DNA of 64,000 bases from a bacterium (GTDB lineage: Bacteria; Patescibacteriota; Gracilibacteria; UBA1369; GCA-2718715). Position 1 is the first letter of the stretch, and every line of letters starts with the position of its first letter. The DNA lies in the NCBI GenBank assembly GCA_018662325.1, contig JABJGM010000002.1, forward strand, positions 72,996 to 136,995, read 5' to 3'. Below, piece by piece: positions 49,165 to 59,600 of this stretch. Under the pieces are notes generated by a model. The model saw only the letters and a list, made by a program, of their open reading frames with translations. It was not told the origin of the DNA and did no database searches. Made by a program: the position numbers and the translations under genes.

Positions 49165-49671
49165 TTAAAGAGTGTGAATTACTAATGTAGACTTGAAGTT
49201 ACTAACCTTAAGGCTATCTAAACTTGGAATATCTAATTTATAGTCGCTAAACTCAACTACAAATGGAAACTCTGAATTTATTGGGCTTTTAAGGCTTAAA
49301 TCGTCAATAAAATTGATATAATCTTGAGATGTAGAATCAACCGACAAAGAAACTATATATAAACCTTCTGACTTTTCGTTTAAACTTAAACTTTTTAGCT
49401 TTAAATCTGGGTAATCCTGCATAAACTTTTCAAATATTATTAAAATCTGCTTTGGAGATTCTACTTTTACAGCCTTATAACTTTCGATTGGCTTATTTAA
49501 AACTAAAGGATTTTCACTTATAAATTCTTGTAAATTTGATATTTGTTCAGATTTTATACTCTCAGCCTTATATATTTTAAAATTCAAAAATATTGCAAAA
49601 CTTAACATAAGCACAGTTAGTACCAAATAATGAAATCCGCTCTTTAAAAAATTAGATAAGTTTATTTGCAT
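49165..49671 (-). CDS. Bitopic pilus-assembly protein, PilO-like by position and topology
   Basis: 168 aa, single N-terminal TM, directly upstream of pilB in the operon. Confidence 0.5.
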   Translation of the reverse strand: MQINLSNFLKSGFHYLVLTVLMLSFAIFLNFKIYKAESIKSEQISNLQEFISENPLVLNKPIESYKAVKVESPKQILIIFEKFMQDYPDLKLKSLSLNEKSEGLYIVSLSVDSTSQDYINFIDDLSLKSPINSEFPFVVEFSDYKLDIPSLDSLKVSNFKSTLVIHTL

Positions 49672-49672
49672 A

Positions 49673-50863
49673 TTATATGTATTGGAATTTTAAATTTAAA
49701 TTGTAAAAATCTTCTTTACTCAAAGACTCCAAATTAAATGTCTTAGATAGATCACCCTTGAAATTATTAGAGTTAAGAAAACTCTCTTCTATATTTAAAA
49801 AGTCTTTCAAAGGCTCTTTTTGATCGAGTTTAATATTTAAATTAACACTACCTTGCTTAGAACTCGAGTTAACCTGAACCGAAACTAATTCAATCCTTGG
49901 ACTTGTTTTAAACAATTCAAACTCAGCATCAGCGTTTTGCAAGGTTTTCTCCAAATCAATTAAAAACTTATTCTGATTAAATTTATCAACTTGAATCAAA
50001 GCAATATTATTAAGCTGCATCTTATTTGTAACTTCTAAATAAGACTTTAGAAACTTTAAAAACTTTTCATCCTGAAAATTAGCATAATCTTGGCTTAAAA
50101 GACTAAGTATAGGAGCAAACTTTAGAAGCGATACCAAGTCAGACTTTTGATCAGTGTCTAAACTATCTGAAGAATTAATAGTTTTAATTAAAACAGATTT
50201 ATCTTCTAGATTATTTCTTTGAGATTTTAAAAGATTGAGTTTTAACTTATTAAAATTTTCCGTTAAATCGAATTTAATTTTCTTTGCTTTATCTGTTGCG
50301 GATTTCTTTTGTGAATTTGTTTTAAATACACTTTCGGATTCCTTTAAGCTCTCTAAATATTCAAGTGACAAAACTGCTATTTGTTTGTTTACTACGGAAG
50401 AGTTGAGTAGTGTGGTAAACAAAAACTCAGATTTATAATTTAAATCAACACTACTAACATTATCATCAGAATCTAAAATACTAGTGGAAAAATCAATAAT
50501 GTCATTTTGAAACCAATAAGAAAAAACAAAAATTAATGCCATCAAAACTACAATGAAAAGATTTTTATAAATCCTCTTTCTTTTTTTCATTTTTAAAGAA
50601 AATTTAGTTTGGATACTTAGATCATCATCAAACTCATTATACGAAGAAAGCTCTTTTAAAAGCTGTGTATTAGAACTCTCCTGCTTTTTAGGCTCTAAAT
50701 TATCAACCATTTGCGATAAAATTTCAGAGTCTAAATCATCACCCTTTTTATGTTTTGATTGGGCAAGTTTTAATTCTACACCCTTGTCTTGTAATCGTTG
50801 GTTTGTTTTATCTTCAGCTGAAGAAAATATCAATTTTTTCTTAGGTTGATTTTTATTTTCCAT
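49673..50863 (-). CDS. Bitopic pilus-operon protein of unknown family (PilN-like position)
   Basis: 396 aa, cytoplasmic N-terminus of about 110 aa, one TM, extracytoplasmic C-terminus; first gene of the pilus operon. Confidence 0.5.
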   Translation of the reverse strand: MENKNQPKKKLIFSSAEDKTNQRLQDKGVELKLAQSKHKKGDDLDSEILSQMVDNLEPKKQESSNTQLLKELSSYNEFDDDLSIQTKFSLKMKKRKRIYKNLFIVVLMALIFVFSYWFQNDIIDFSTSILDSDDNVSSVDLNYKSEFLFTTLLNSSVVNKQIAVLSLEYLESLKESESVFKTNSQKKSATDKAKKIKFDLTENFNKLKLNLLKSQRNNLEDKSVLIKTINSSDSLDTDQKSDLVSLLKFAPILSLLSQDYANFQDEKFLKFLKSYLEVTNKMQLNNIALIQVDKFNQNKFLIDLEKTLQNADAEFELFKTSPRIELVSVQVNSSSKQGSVNLNIKLDQKEPLKDFLNIEESFLNSNNFKGDLSKTFNLESLSKEDFYNLNLKFQYI

Positions 50864-50937
50864 AAGGCTACTTAAATCTAATTATTATACCATAAACATA
50901 AGAAATAATCCAATATGACAATTAATAGAATTTTAGG

Positions 50938-50966
50938 TTGACTTTTGATTACACAAGTAGTATTTT
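50938..50966 (+). promoter_or_regulatory. Sigma70-like promoter TTGACT-N17-TATTTT for the rplJ leader
   Basis: -35 50938-50943, -10 50961-50966; predicted +1 near the 5' end of the L10 leader. Confidence 0.7.
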
Positions 50967-50970
50967 TTGG

Positions 50971-51090
50971 ATACGTGTCGTAGACAGTAGGTATGTTAAT
51001 TGACTATAAACCCTGCCGAGGCTAAATATGCATGCTTGAATCTTAAATGATTCTTTGTAACGCTTGGTCTATGACACACCAAGTGTCTTT
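50971..51090 (+). ncRNA. Ribosomal protein L10 leader (autoregulatory 5' UTR)
   Basis: CGTAGACAGTAGGT...ACCCTGCCGAGGC motif; closing helix GTGTCGTAGAC (50975-50985) with GTCTATGACAC (51067-51077); directly upstream of rplJ. Confidence 0.85.
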
Positions 51091-51102
51091 TAATTAAAAT
51101 AA

Positions 51103-51627
51103 ATGGCTGTATCAAAAAACAGAAAACAACAGCAATTAGAAGCATTAATTGAAAAATTCCAAAACGCAAAGAGTATTTTTTTCTCTGAGTATACAGGAAT
51201 AAGCGTTAAAGGTTTTAGTAAAGTACGTGATACTTTAAGAGAATCTAACGTTGAGTGTAAAGTTGCTAAAAAAACTTTGATTAAACTTGCTGCAGAGCAA
51301 ATTGGAATCAAAGAAATACCAACTGAAGCACTTGAAGGTCCAATCGCAGTAATTTTATCTAATGAAGACGAAATTGTTGGGGCTAAGCTTATTTCTAACT
51401 TAAAGAAAGAACACGAAACTCTTGAATTAACTGGAGGAATATTTGACGGTGAAGCTTTTGGTCAAGAAAAAGCCAAAGCATATGCCGCAATTCCAGCTAA
51501 AGAAGAGTTGCTTGCGAAATTGGTAGGATCAATGAAAGCTCCTATTACTGGATTCCATGGTGTTACTCATGGAGTTATGCGTCAATTCGTTGGCACACTA
51601 CAAGCAATTGTAGACAAAGAACAATAA
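51103..51627 (+). CDS. rplJ: 50S ribosomal protein L10
   Basis: [38 protein letters not shown]; precedes rplL and follows L10 leader. Confidence 0.95.
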   Translation: MAVSKNRKQQQLEALIEKFQNAKSIFFSEYTGISVKGFSKVRDTLRESNVECKVAKKTLIKLAAEQIGIKEIPTEALEGPIAVILSNEDEIVGAKLISNLKKEHETLELTGGIFDGEAFGQEKAKAYAAIPAKEELLAKLVGSMKAPITGFHGVTHGVMRQFVGTLQAIVDKEQ

Positions 51628-51652
51628 AAAAAATAAATTTAACAAAAATAAA

Positions 51653-52054
51653 ATGTCTGAAGAAAAAAAATTACCAGAATTGAGTAAAGAAGCTCAAGGT
51701 ATCCTAGATGCAGTTAAAGAACTTAAAGTTCTTGACTTAGCTGCTCTTGTACAACATATGGAAGAAGAATTTGGTGTATCTGCTGCTGCTCCTGTAGCAA
51801 TTGCTGCTGCTGGTGCTGCTGGTGGAGATGCTGCTGAAGAAAAATCTTCTTTCGACGTAGTTCTTGCTTCTGTAGGAGGTCAAAAAATTGCAGTTATTAA
51901 AGCTGTAAGAGAAATCACTGGACTTGGTCTTAAAGAGGCTAAAGATCTAGTTGATGGAGCTCCTAAAGCAATTAAAGAAGGATTAGCTAAAGATGAAGCT
52001 GAAAAAGTAAAAGCTGATTTAGAAGCTGCTGGTGCAACTGTTGAATTAAAATAA
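51653..52054 (+). CDS. rplL: 50S ribosomal protein L7/L12
   Basis: [48 protein letters not shown]. Confidence 0.97.
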   Translation: MSEEKKLPELSKEAQGILDAVKELKVLDLAALVQHMEEEFGVSAAAPVAIAAAGAAGGDAAEEKSSFDVVLASVGGQKIAVIKAVREITGLGLKEAKDLVDGAPKAIKEGLAKDEAEKVKADLEAAGATVELK

Positions 52055-52075
52055 TTCAATTTTAAAAGACAAATC

Positions 52076-52101
52076 AAAGACCCCTTGCCGGGTCTTTTTT
52101 T
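52076..52101 (+). terminator. Rho-independent terminator after rplL
   Basis: AAAGACCC-CTTGCC-GGGTCTTT followed by T run. Confidence 0.88.
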
Positions 52102-52164
52102 ATACACAATTATATTATGAGATTTAAAATATTGTAATACAATTGCTAAAAATAATTTTTTAAG

Positions 52165-52710
52165 ATGTCCAATTTACTATTAGATAGCTTGCAGGTTATA
52201 GGTAAGATAAACAAAGAAGGATTTACATGTAATGGAATAAATATTTCAAAGGAAATTAAAATTATTGAACCTTTGGAACTGGAAGTTGAATTCTCTCAAA
52301 TAAGCCGATTTATAACCGGTGATATAGATAAAGTGCTTAAACTCTATATTTCACAGTATTCACAAGTTATAGAATGTATAAAATCTTTAACTGAAGATAA
52401 AGTTGTCAAAGAATATTTAGAGGAGATTAATATTTCTTCGATTAATTCTGGACATTATAGATATGTTCAAGAAAAAAGGGCAAATTTATATTTTATCGCT
52501 GTTCAGGTTTTGAAAAAACTTGATGTCAGATTAAAATGTAGAGAATTAAAGATTGGAGATATTTATGCAAATTTGATTGTAAATTTTATAAATTCCTTGA
52601 GTGTAAATTCGATTGATCAAGATGAAATATTCAAAATAAATCTTATTTTAGGAGATCTATTAAACACAATAAGACTGTGTGAAAGAATGGCCATTGCAAT
52701 TTTAAGCTAA
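52165..52710 (+). CDS. Hypothetical cytoplasmic protein
   Basis: 181 aa ORF filling the gap between rplL and the convergent prsW-like gene; no recognisable motif. Confidence 0.55.
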   Translation: MSNLLLDSLQVIGKINKEGFTCNGINISKEIKIIEPLELEVEFSQISRFITGDIDKVLKLYISQYSQVIECIKSLTEDKVVKEYLEEINISSINSGHYRYVQEKRANLYFIAVQVLKKLDVRLKCRELKIGDIYANLIVNFINSLSVNSIDQDEIFKINLILGDLLNTIRLCERMAIAILS

Positions 52711-53523
52711 TTCTTTAAGCGCTTTCTTGCTCTGAATTAGTTTTTTAATACAACTTAGACCGATTATAAAAAATGGTGCTAAAAATAAAGTAAACTGGAA
52801 TTCTAATAAAATGTTAAAAATTGCATGCAAAGAGGTTGCGTAAAACAAACCAACAAACTGGCTTTCAGCTGCGAATATTTTAGCCATAAATCCCCTTTTG
52901 AATCTAAAGTGAAACTTTTTTAAGAGTCTAGTTAAGGACCATGCATGATACTGATTGTCGTTATAGACTTTTTTACTAAACAAAGCTAATCCAAAGTAAT
53001 ACCCATATATGGTAGAAAAAAGACAATGTGCAAATGTAGAAAAGACTGCTCTTAGCATGAAAACACTAGTGAAAGTTTGAATATCTAGGTTTTTCCAGAT
53101 GTTAATTAAATAAAAGGTATTTTCTGCAAAAGCAAAACCAAGAGCTGCCATAATTGAAAATTCAATAGCATCATCTATTGAAGTGATTTCATTTCTAGAA
53201 ACTTTGTCCGCGACTTTGTGTTTTAAATATTCTTCAATAGCTGCAATTATTACAAAAAACATTATTAAGCTGATTGGAATATTGAAAAAACTACTTTGTA
53301 GTAAACTATTTGCCTGAAGGGTGTTCTGTAAATCCAAGAATGGAATAAGCTCGGTAAAGTATCTCAAAAAAACTAATGGTACTACGCTTAAAGCTCCTAA
53401 ACTAAACGAGAAAAGAACCCATTTACGTTTTTCGTTGTGCTTATGTAAAAAATAACTTCCCCATATTAAAATTGGAACTGCATTTATTAATCCGATTAGA
53501 ATACTTAATGTTAAATTAGACAT
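52702..53523 (-). CDS. PrsW-family intramembrane glutamic protease-like protein
   Basis: Polytopic; FFVIIAAIEEYLKHKVAD (EExxK), ALGFAFAENTFY, FSTFAHCLFSTIYGYYFG, LHAIFNIL. Confidence 0.88.
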   Translation of the reverse strand: MSNLTLSILIGLINAVPILIWGSYFLHKHNEKRKWVLFSFSLGALSVVPLVFLRYFTELIPFLDLQNTLQANSLLQSSFFNIPISLIMFFVIIAAIEEYLKHKVADKVSRNEITSIDDAIEFSIMAALGFAFAENTFYLINIWKNLDIQTFTSVFMLRAVFSTFAHCLFSTIYGYYFGLALFSKKVYNDNQYHAWSLTRLLKKFHFRFKRGFMAKIFAAESQFVGLFYATSLHAIFNILLEFQFTLFLAPFFIIGLSCIKKLIQSKKALKELA

Positions 53524-53572
53524 TTAATTTTTTATATCTAATTATTATAACGAATTTTAGATTTTTTTTCAA

Positions 53573-54712
53573 TTAATTAAGCTCTTTAATTGTTGAATCC
53601 TGAATTATAAAGGTTTGATAGCTTCCCGAGTAGTCATTAAAATATGCTTTTTCTACAGTTGTAATAAAGGTTTGATACTGACTTGCAAAGATTAAAAGCT
53701 GTTTACGCCTTTGGCTATCCAACTCCGAGAAAACATCGTCTAGTAGTAAAATTGGACGATAAGAAATAAATTGTTTTAGGTATTCAACCTGTAAAAATTT
53801 AAGAGCTAGAATAAAAGTTCTATTTTCCCCTCTTGAACAAAAATCAATAATTGCTTTTCCATCCAGTAAAAATTGAAAATCATCTCTATGGATACCAAGA
53901 TTAGTAGATTTATAGCGTAGATCTTTTTCGAAGTTTTTATTTAAATTTTCTATAAATTGTTTTTTATATAGGCTTATATTTTCTGGTTTAAAAGCTGTAA
54001 ACTTAACTTTTACTTGTTTATCTAATTCGGTTCCGGCAATTGAATTATAGGTAGCTTCCAAATTTTGATTTAAATACTCAATCAATTCTGTTCTGTAAGC
54101 ATGAATAATTGCAGCACTTTCGGCTAATTTTTGATTATATACGGAGTAAAGAATTTGATTTGTAACTCCATCTTTAAGCATTTTATTTCGAATTTTTAGA
54201 TTTTTATTATAGGTCATTAGGCTTTCAAAATAGTCTTTAAAAAGGCTTGATAAAAAAGTGTTTAAAAATTTTCTCCTAGCAACCGGGCCAAGTACAAATA
54301 AATGCATATGATCTGGAGTAAAAACAACAGACTGAAAGTTTCCCATAAACTCTTTTGATGGAAGCTTTATTTCATCTATAAAAAAGGCTTTTTCTTTTTG
54401 TTTCTTATCAAAAACCATATGTAAATTCTTAATTGAATTATCTTGAAAAACATCTAAAGCTTGGTCGGATTGATTAGAAGGACTAATATTTCCTTTGATA
54501 GAAAAGTAATAAGAATCAAAATTACAAATGTCATCAAATTTCAAATTTCGAAAACTTTTAGGGAAACTCAAAAGTGAAATAGCCTCTAACAAATTAGTTT
54601 TTCCTTGTCCATTAGGAGCAACGAAAATATTTAATCCATTTTGAGGTTTAAAATTGATTTCTAAATTTTTATAAGATCGAAAATTAACAAGACTTAAACT
54701 TTCTAAAAACAT
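53573..54712 (-). CDS. recF: DNA replication/repair protein RecF
   Basis: LSLVNFRSYKNLEINF, GPNGQGKTN-type Walker A (VAPNGQGKTNLLEAI), RRKFLNTFLS, RDDFQFLLDGK, SRGENRTFILALK, LLLDDVFSELD; ATG 54712 preferred over TTG 54775. Confidence 0.94.
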   Translation of the reverse strand: MFLESLSLVNFRSYKNLEINFKPQNGLNIFVAPNGQGKTNLLEAISLLSFPKSFRNLKFDDICNFDSYYFSIKGNISPSNQSDQALDVFQDNSIKNLHMVFDKKQKEKAFFIDEIKLPSKEFMGNFQSVVFTPDHMHLFVLGPVARRKFLNTFLSSLFKDYFESLMTYNKNLKIRNKMLKDGVTNQILYSVYNQKLAESAAIIHAYRTELIEYLNQNLEATYNSIAGTELDKQVKVKFTAFKPENISLYKKQFIENLNKNFEKDLRYKSTNLGIHRDDFQFLLDGKAIIDFCSRGENRTFILALKFLQVEYLKQFISYRPILLLDDVFSELDSQRRKQLLIFASQYQTFITTVEKAYFNDYSGSYQTFIIQDSTIKELN

Positions 54713-54811
54713 TTTTTTTAATATATTAAATTTTTTGCAAGAAAAGTAAAGAAGGATTGATTTTATATAAGCCAAGAGTTAATCTATTAAAGATAAAATT
54801 TAATAAAAGAT

Positions 54812-56566
54812 ATGGAGAAAAATGATCGACTATACAAAATTCGCCATTCTGCCGCTCATGTACTAGCACAAGCCGTGCTGGATATGTTTCCTGAAAGTAA
54901 ATTAGCTTTTGGACCTCCGGTAAAAGATGGTTTTTATTATGATTTTGAATTACCAAGAAGTTTGACCCCAGAAGATCTTCCTATTTTAGAAAAGAAAATG
55001 AAAAAGATCCAAGCTCAAAGACAAAAATTTCATGGAAGAACCGTGGATATTGATCAAGCTTTAGACTTTTACAATCAAATGGGACAAGTTTATAAAGTAG
55101 ATAAAATTCAAGAATTAAAAGAACAAGGTGAAACTGAAGTGACTTTTTATGAAAATATTTTACCGCAAAATGGTGATGTTAAATTTGTAGATTTATGTGG
55201 TGGTGGCCACACTGATCACACTGGTGATATTGGTTTTTACAAATTAGCTAAAATTGCCGGAGCTTATTTTAGAGGTGATGAAAATAATCAAATGCTAACT
55301 AGGATTTATGGTTATTGCTATGAAACAAAACAAGAGCTAGATGATCACTTAAAAATGCTTAGAGAAGCTGAAAAAAGAGATCATAGAAAACTAGGAAAAG
55401 AACTAGATTTATATGTAATGTCGGAATTGGTTGGACCTGGTCTTCCCCTTTTTACTCCCCGAGGAATGGTGGTTCGAGATGCTATCCAAGATTATTTATG
55501 GGAACTTCATAAGAAAAATGGTTATAGTAGAGTTTTAACTCCACATATTGCAAAGATTGATCTTTATGAGAAATCTGGTCATGCTGCTAAATTTGGGGAT
55601 CAACTTTTTAAAGTAAAAGGAAAAGATACTGATTTTGTTATGAAACCAATGAATTGTCCGCACCACATGCAGATTTTTGATTCACAAATTAGATCTTATA
55701 AAGATCTTCCAATTAAATACTTTGAATGCCCAGGAACTGTGTATAGAGATGAAAAATCAGGACAACTTTCGGGTTTAACAAGAGTAAGAATGATCTCCCA
55801 AGATGATGGACATTTATTCTGTGCTTTAAACCAAATTGAAGAAGAAATCTTAACAATTGTGGATATTATCAAAACTTTTTATACAAGAATTGGAATGTTC
55901 AGTGATTACTGGGTTTCACTTTCTGTGAGAGGTGAAGACAAAACTAAGTACTTAGGATCAGAAGAAGTTTGGAATAAATCAGAAGCCGCCCTTGAAAGCG
56001 CTGCCAAAAGAGCAAATCTAAACTTTGAAAGAATGGAAGATGAAGCTGCATTTTACGGTCCAAAACTAGACTTTATGTTTAAAGATGCAATTGGCAGAGA
56101 ATGGCAACTAGCAACTATTCAATTGGATTTCAATTTACCTGAGAGATTTGATTTAAGCTTTGTTAATGAACAAGGTGAAAAAGAAAGACCAGTTGTTGTG
56201 CACAGAGCAATTTGTGGATCTCTTGAAAGATTTATGGCTGTAATGATTGAACATACTGCTGGAGCTTTTCCTGCATGGATGGCACCTGTTCAGGCCGACA
56301 TAATTTGCGTGAGTGAGGTTTTTAAAGATTATGCTAAACAAGTTATGGAAACTCTAAAAGAAGCCGATGTAAGAGCAAATATGATGGATTACACTAATTC
56401 ACTTGGAAAGAATGTTAGAGAATCTGAAAAAGCTAAAGTTCCGTTTAAATTAATTATTGGTGAAAACGAAGTTAAAGATAAAACTGTAACTGTTCGTGAA
56501 TATAATACTGGAAAGCAAGAAACTATGAATTTAGAAAAATTTATAAAACATATTCAAGAAAGCTAA
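54812..56566 (+). CDS. thrS: Threonyl-tRNA synthetase (without TGS domain)
   Basis: RHSAAHVLAQAV, DLCGGGHTDHTGDIG, MNCPHHMQIF, SGLTRVRMISQDDGHLFC, FYGPKLDFMFKDAIGREWQLATIQLDFNLPERF, VVHRAICGSLERF. Confidence 0.96.
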   Translation: MEKNDRLYKIRHSAAHVLAQAVLDMFPESKLAFGPPVKDGFYYDFELPRSLTPEDLPILEKKMKKIQAQRQKFHGRTVDIDQALDFYNQMGQVYKVDKIQELKEQGETEVTFYENILPQNGDVKFVDLCGGGHTDHTGDIGFYKLAKIAGAYFRGDENNQMLTRIYGYCYETKQELDDHLKMLREAEKRDHRKLGKELDLYVMSELVGPGLPLFTPRGMVVRDAIQDYLWELHKKNGYSRVLTPHIAKIDLYEKSGHAAKFGDQLFKVKGKDTDFVMKPMNCPHHMQIFDSQIRSYKDLPIKYFECPGTVYRDEKSGQLSGLTRVRMISQDDGHLFCALNQIEEEILTIVDIIKTFYTRIGMFSDYWVSLSVRGEDKTKYLGSEEVWNKSEAALESAAKRANLNFERMEDEAAFYGPKLDFMFKDAIGREWQLATIQLDFNLPERFDLSFVNEQGEKERPVVVHRAICGSLERFMAVMIEHTAGAFPAWMAPVQADIICVSEVFKDYAKQVMETLKEADVRANMMDYTNSLGKNVRESEKAKVPFKLIIGENEVKDKTVTVREYNTGKQETMNLEKFIKHIQES

Positions 56567-56591
56567 ATTTGAACTTATATCAAAATTTTAA

Positions 56592-56623
56592 AAAACCCTC
56601 AGTTTTAGTTGAGGGTTTTGTTT
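56592..56623. terminator. Rho-independent terminator, probably bidirectional, after thrS
   Basis: AAAACCCTCA-GTTTTAGT-TGAGGGTTTT with T-rich downstream and A-rich upstream flank. Confidence 0.85.
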
Positions 56624-56626
56624 TTA

Positions 56627-59600
56627 TTATAAGCCTTTTACAAGCTCAGCTAAATCTTTTGGACTTAAGCTTTTTATTTTAGTAATAAATTGTTCGGCTT
56701 GTTGTTCAGATTTTTGATTATCGTAGTGTTGTTCAGTACTACCATCCAAGAACACATTTACATTAACCCCTGCTTTGTCAGCTATTTTTTTGAGGGTGTC
56801 TTTAAAATCTATCATACCAGATTTTAAGGCTAGCTCTTTAATTTTATCGTCAGGAAAAGATCTAAATTTTGCCTTATTATCTTTTACCACGTTACCGTTA
56901 TCATCTTTTTTATGAGTTTTGTATCTTGCGTGAGTTAATCCGTACAAAGCAATCCCTGAAGTAAGTAAGTTTCTTATATATATACCATCATTTTCTCTTT
57001 CGTGATTTTCAGCAAAGTTTGCAGCGTATTTGAAACCAGCTGCATATTGTCCAAAGGCATCTTTATGCTTTTCGTAGTTAGGACCATTAAAACTTAGCTT
57101 GGTAGCATACAGATCACCAACCGAGAATAAGTCTTCAATATCAGCATGACTAAGCTTTGATAAAACAAAACCAGGGTATTCTTTAGCATAGTTTTTAGCC
57201 TCAGCAGTTTTCAGATGCTTTTTGGTAGAATTTTTAGATAATGGAAGCATGTAACCCCACAAAAATTCTTGAACTTTAGCTTTGGCTTGATTATTATTTT
57301 TGAAAGTCGGTAACGAATTTTTACCGCCCGAGAAACCAGACCAAATTTCATCTTTTTTACCAATTAATAAATTTTTATGAACTGTAAAAGCATGGAAAAA
57401 AGGATGATCTCCATAATTTAATGACTCAATAAACTGGTCATCTAAAATTGGTCCATTTCCGTTGATTTCATGAGACAGACCTGCATAAAGATAATAGAAA
57501 AATGTTTCTAAATCAGCAAGTCCTCCGTCTACCATTGACTGTAGAATTCCTGTGTATTGCCCTGCATCCATAGGTTTTCCAGATCCAAGGTTTGTAAATA
57601 ATTTACTAAATTCAGCTTCAAAATTTAATTGTCCTTCTTTACCGAGTCGATCAGTTTTATTTTTGGCTTCATTCATAGAAGAAGTAAAAGCTGATCTATT
57701 TTTTGACATACATTGCGTTCCAAAATTCGAAGGCTGACCATTGTTATTAAAAATATAATTTAAAGCTTCGGCTACAGCATCTTCATTACGAGTTCCATCT
57801 CTATCAACCCAGTCTTCACCTAAAAGCTCTCCTTTGTCATCGTATCTTGTTTTCTTTCTAATCGGGTCTGTCACAACTCCTCTTGTTTGTCTTCTAGCCT
57901 TATTTAAAATACTTATAAATTCTTCGTCTAATGCAGATAATGATCCTTCTTCAGTTAAAATATCAATCAAGGCTTTAAATTTAGCTTTGTTTTCAGGGTT
58001 TCTGAAGTTAGCTTTTCCTACTTTTTTCAATTCTTTATTCCAGGTGTTTGAATTACCAGCCTCTTGATATCTTTCTTTATGGAAATCAACTCTTTCATTA
58101 AAAGCTTTATTTTGAGCTTCTAAAGACTCTCTTCCTTGACCTAGGGCACTTTGAAATTTAGCTTTTCTAAGGTCTCTTTTTCGTTGTCTTTTTTGTGAAA
58201 CTTGTTCGCCAAAGATTTTAGAAATATCGACAATATCATTCATCGACATTAAACCAAAAGGTACTTCTGGCCACTCCCAGTCTGGCATATCCATACTTCG
58301 AATAGGACGAAGATTTGGTGACCATTCATTTTTGATTTTTTCTTTGGAAATCATTCCAAGATTTTGATCCTTGATAAATTTTAATAGTTCAGGAAGATTG
58401 AATTCCATAGTTGCTTCTGGATCAGGATTGTCTCCATCGTATTTAGGATAGCTAAGATTTTCAAGAATAATTGAATCGCCAGAAACGGATTTAATTTCAT
58501 ATTTATCACCTTTAAGATTGGCTAAGGCATTTCCTGCATGGATTTCAATTGGCTTTTTAGAAACAGCTAATCCATTTTTTAACATAAAATCATGGTGAAC
58601 CTTTAACCTTCTATCCAGTTCCTGACTTGTTAAACTTTCAGTTTTTTCATTCATTTCTGCCTCAAGATCCTCTTCGGCTTGATATTTGTATGAAAAATTT
58701 AAAAAATCCTCTAAGTGGTATTCGTAAGCAATAGTTCCATCTCCCAACTGAACCTTAAACTCTTGAAGCCTAGAGTCTGTATCTTTATTTTCTAGTGCAG
58801 AGTTAAAAGCCTGTCCATCTAATTCATTTGTAGGAATTGGCTCTGAAAGGGCAACAAGGTTATTTTCAAAGTCAAAAGCTCTTACTTCCGTAAAGTGTTT
58901 TTCTGGGCTTGTTTTGTTCATTCTATATGAAAAAAGCGTACCAGGTTGTAAAGTTTGATCCATGGATCTAAATCCAAGTCTCTCTTCAAGTTCAGCAAAG
59001 GAATCACATTTTGGATAAACTGCAAAGTTTTCAAGTAGGTCAGAATCCACTATACATGTAAGTGCCCCATCAAGACTATTTTCTAAAATGTTTAGAACAT
59101 TTGATCTTTCATCAGTAATTTCATTATCGGTTGAACTGTCTACAATATCACATGTAAGTTCAAGGTCTCTTTGCTTATCAAAGTAAGGTGTATGACTTTG
59201 GAAATGTATTCCTCTAATTACAAGGGTTTTGGAGTTACCGTTATTATCAACGATGTGAAATTGATTTCCAGTTTCAACTCTTACCCCTAATTTTTTGGAA
59301 AGTTTAATTTTTTCTTGAGTTAAAACTCTATTATAGGCTTCACCTTGGTTAAGCATATTAATATCGTTTATAAAGTCTTCATTAGCATCTAAAAGAGCAT
59401 TGAATGTTTCTTGTGAGCCTTCTTCATAGTCCAGTAAACTTTGTTTTATAACACCTACAGTTTGGGGGTCTTGTATATCAAAAGAACTTAAAATTTCTTC
59501 TAGAGTTATGTTTTGTTTATTTGGATTTGCGCTTAGGAAAGCTTGTGTAACTTCTAGCCAATTATCTTCTGTTGGATCAAGGGTTTCAAGGTCAAAAGTT

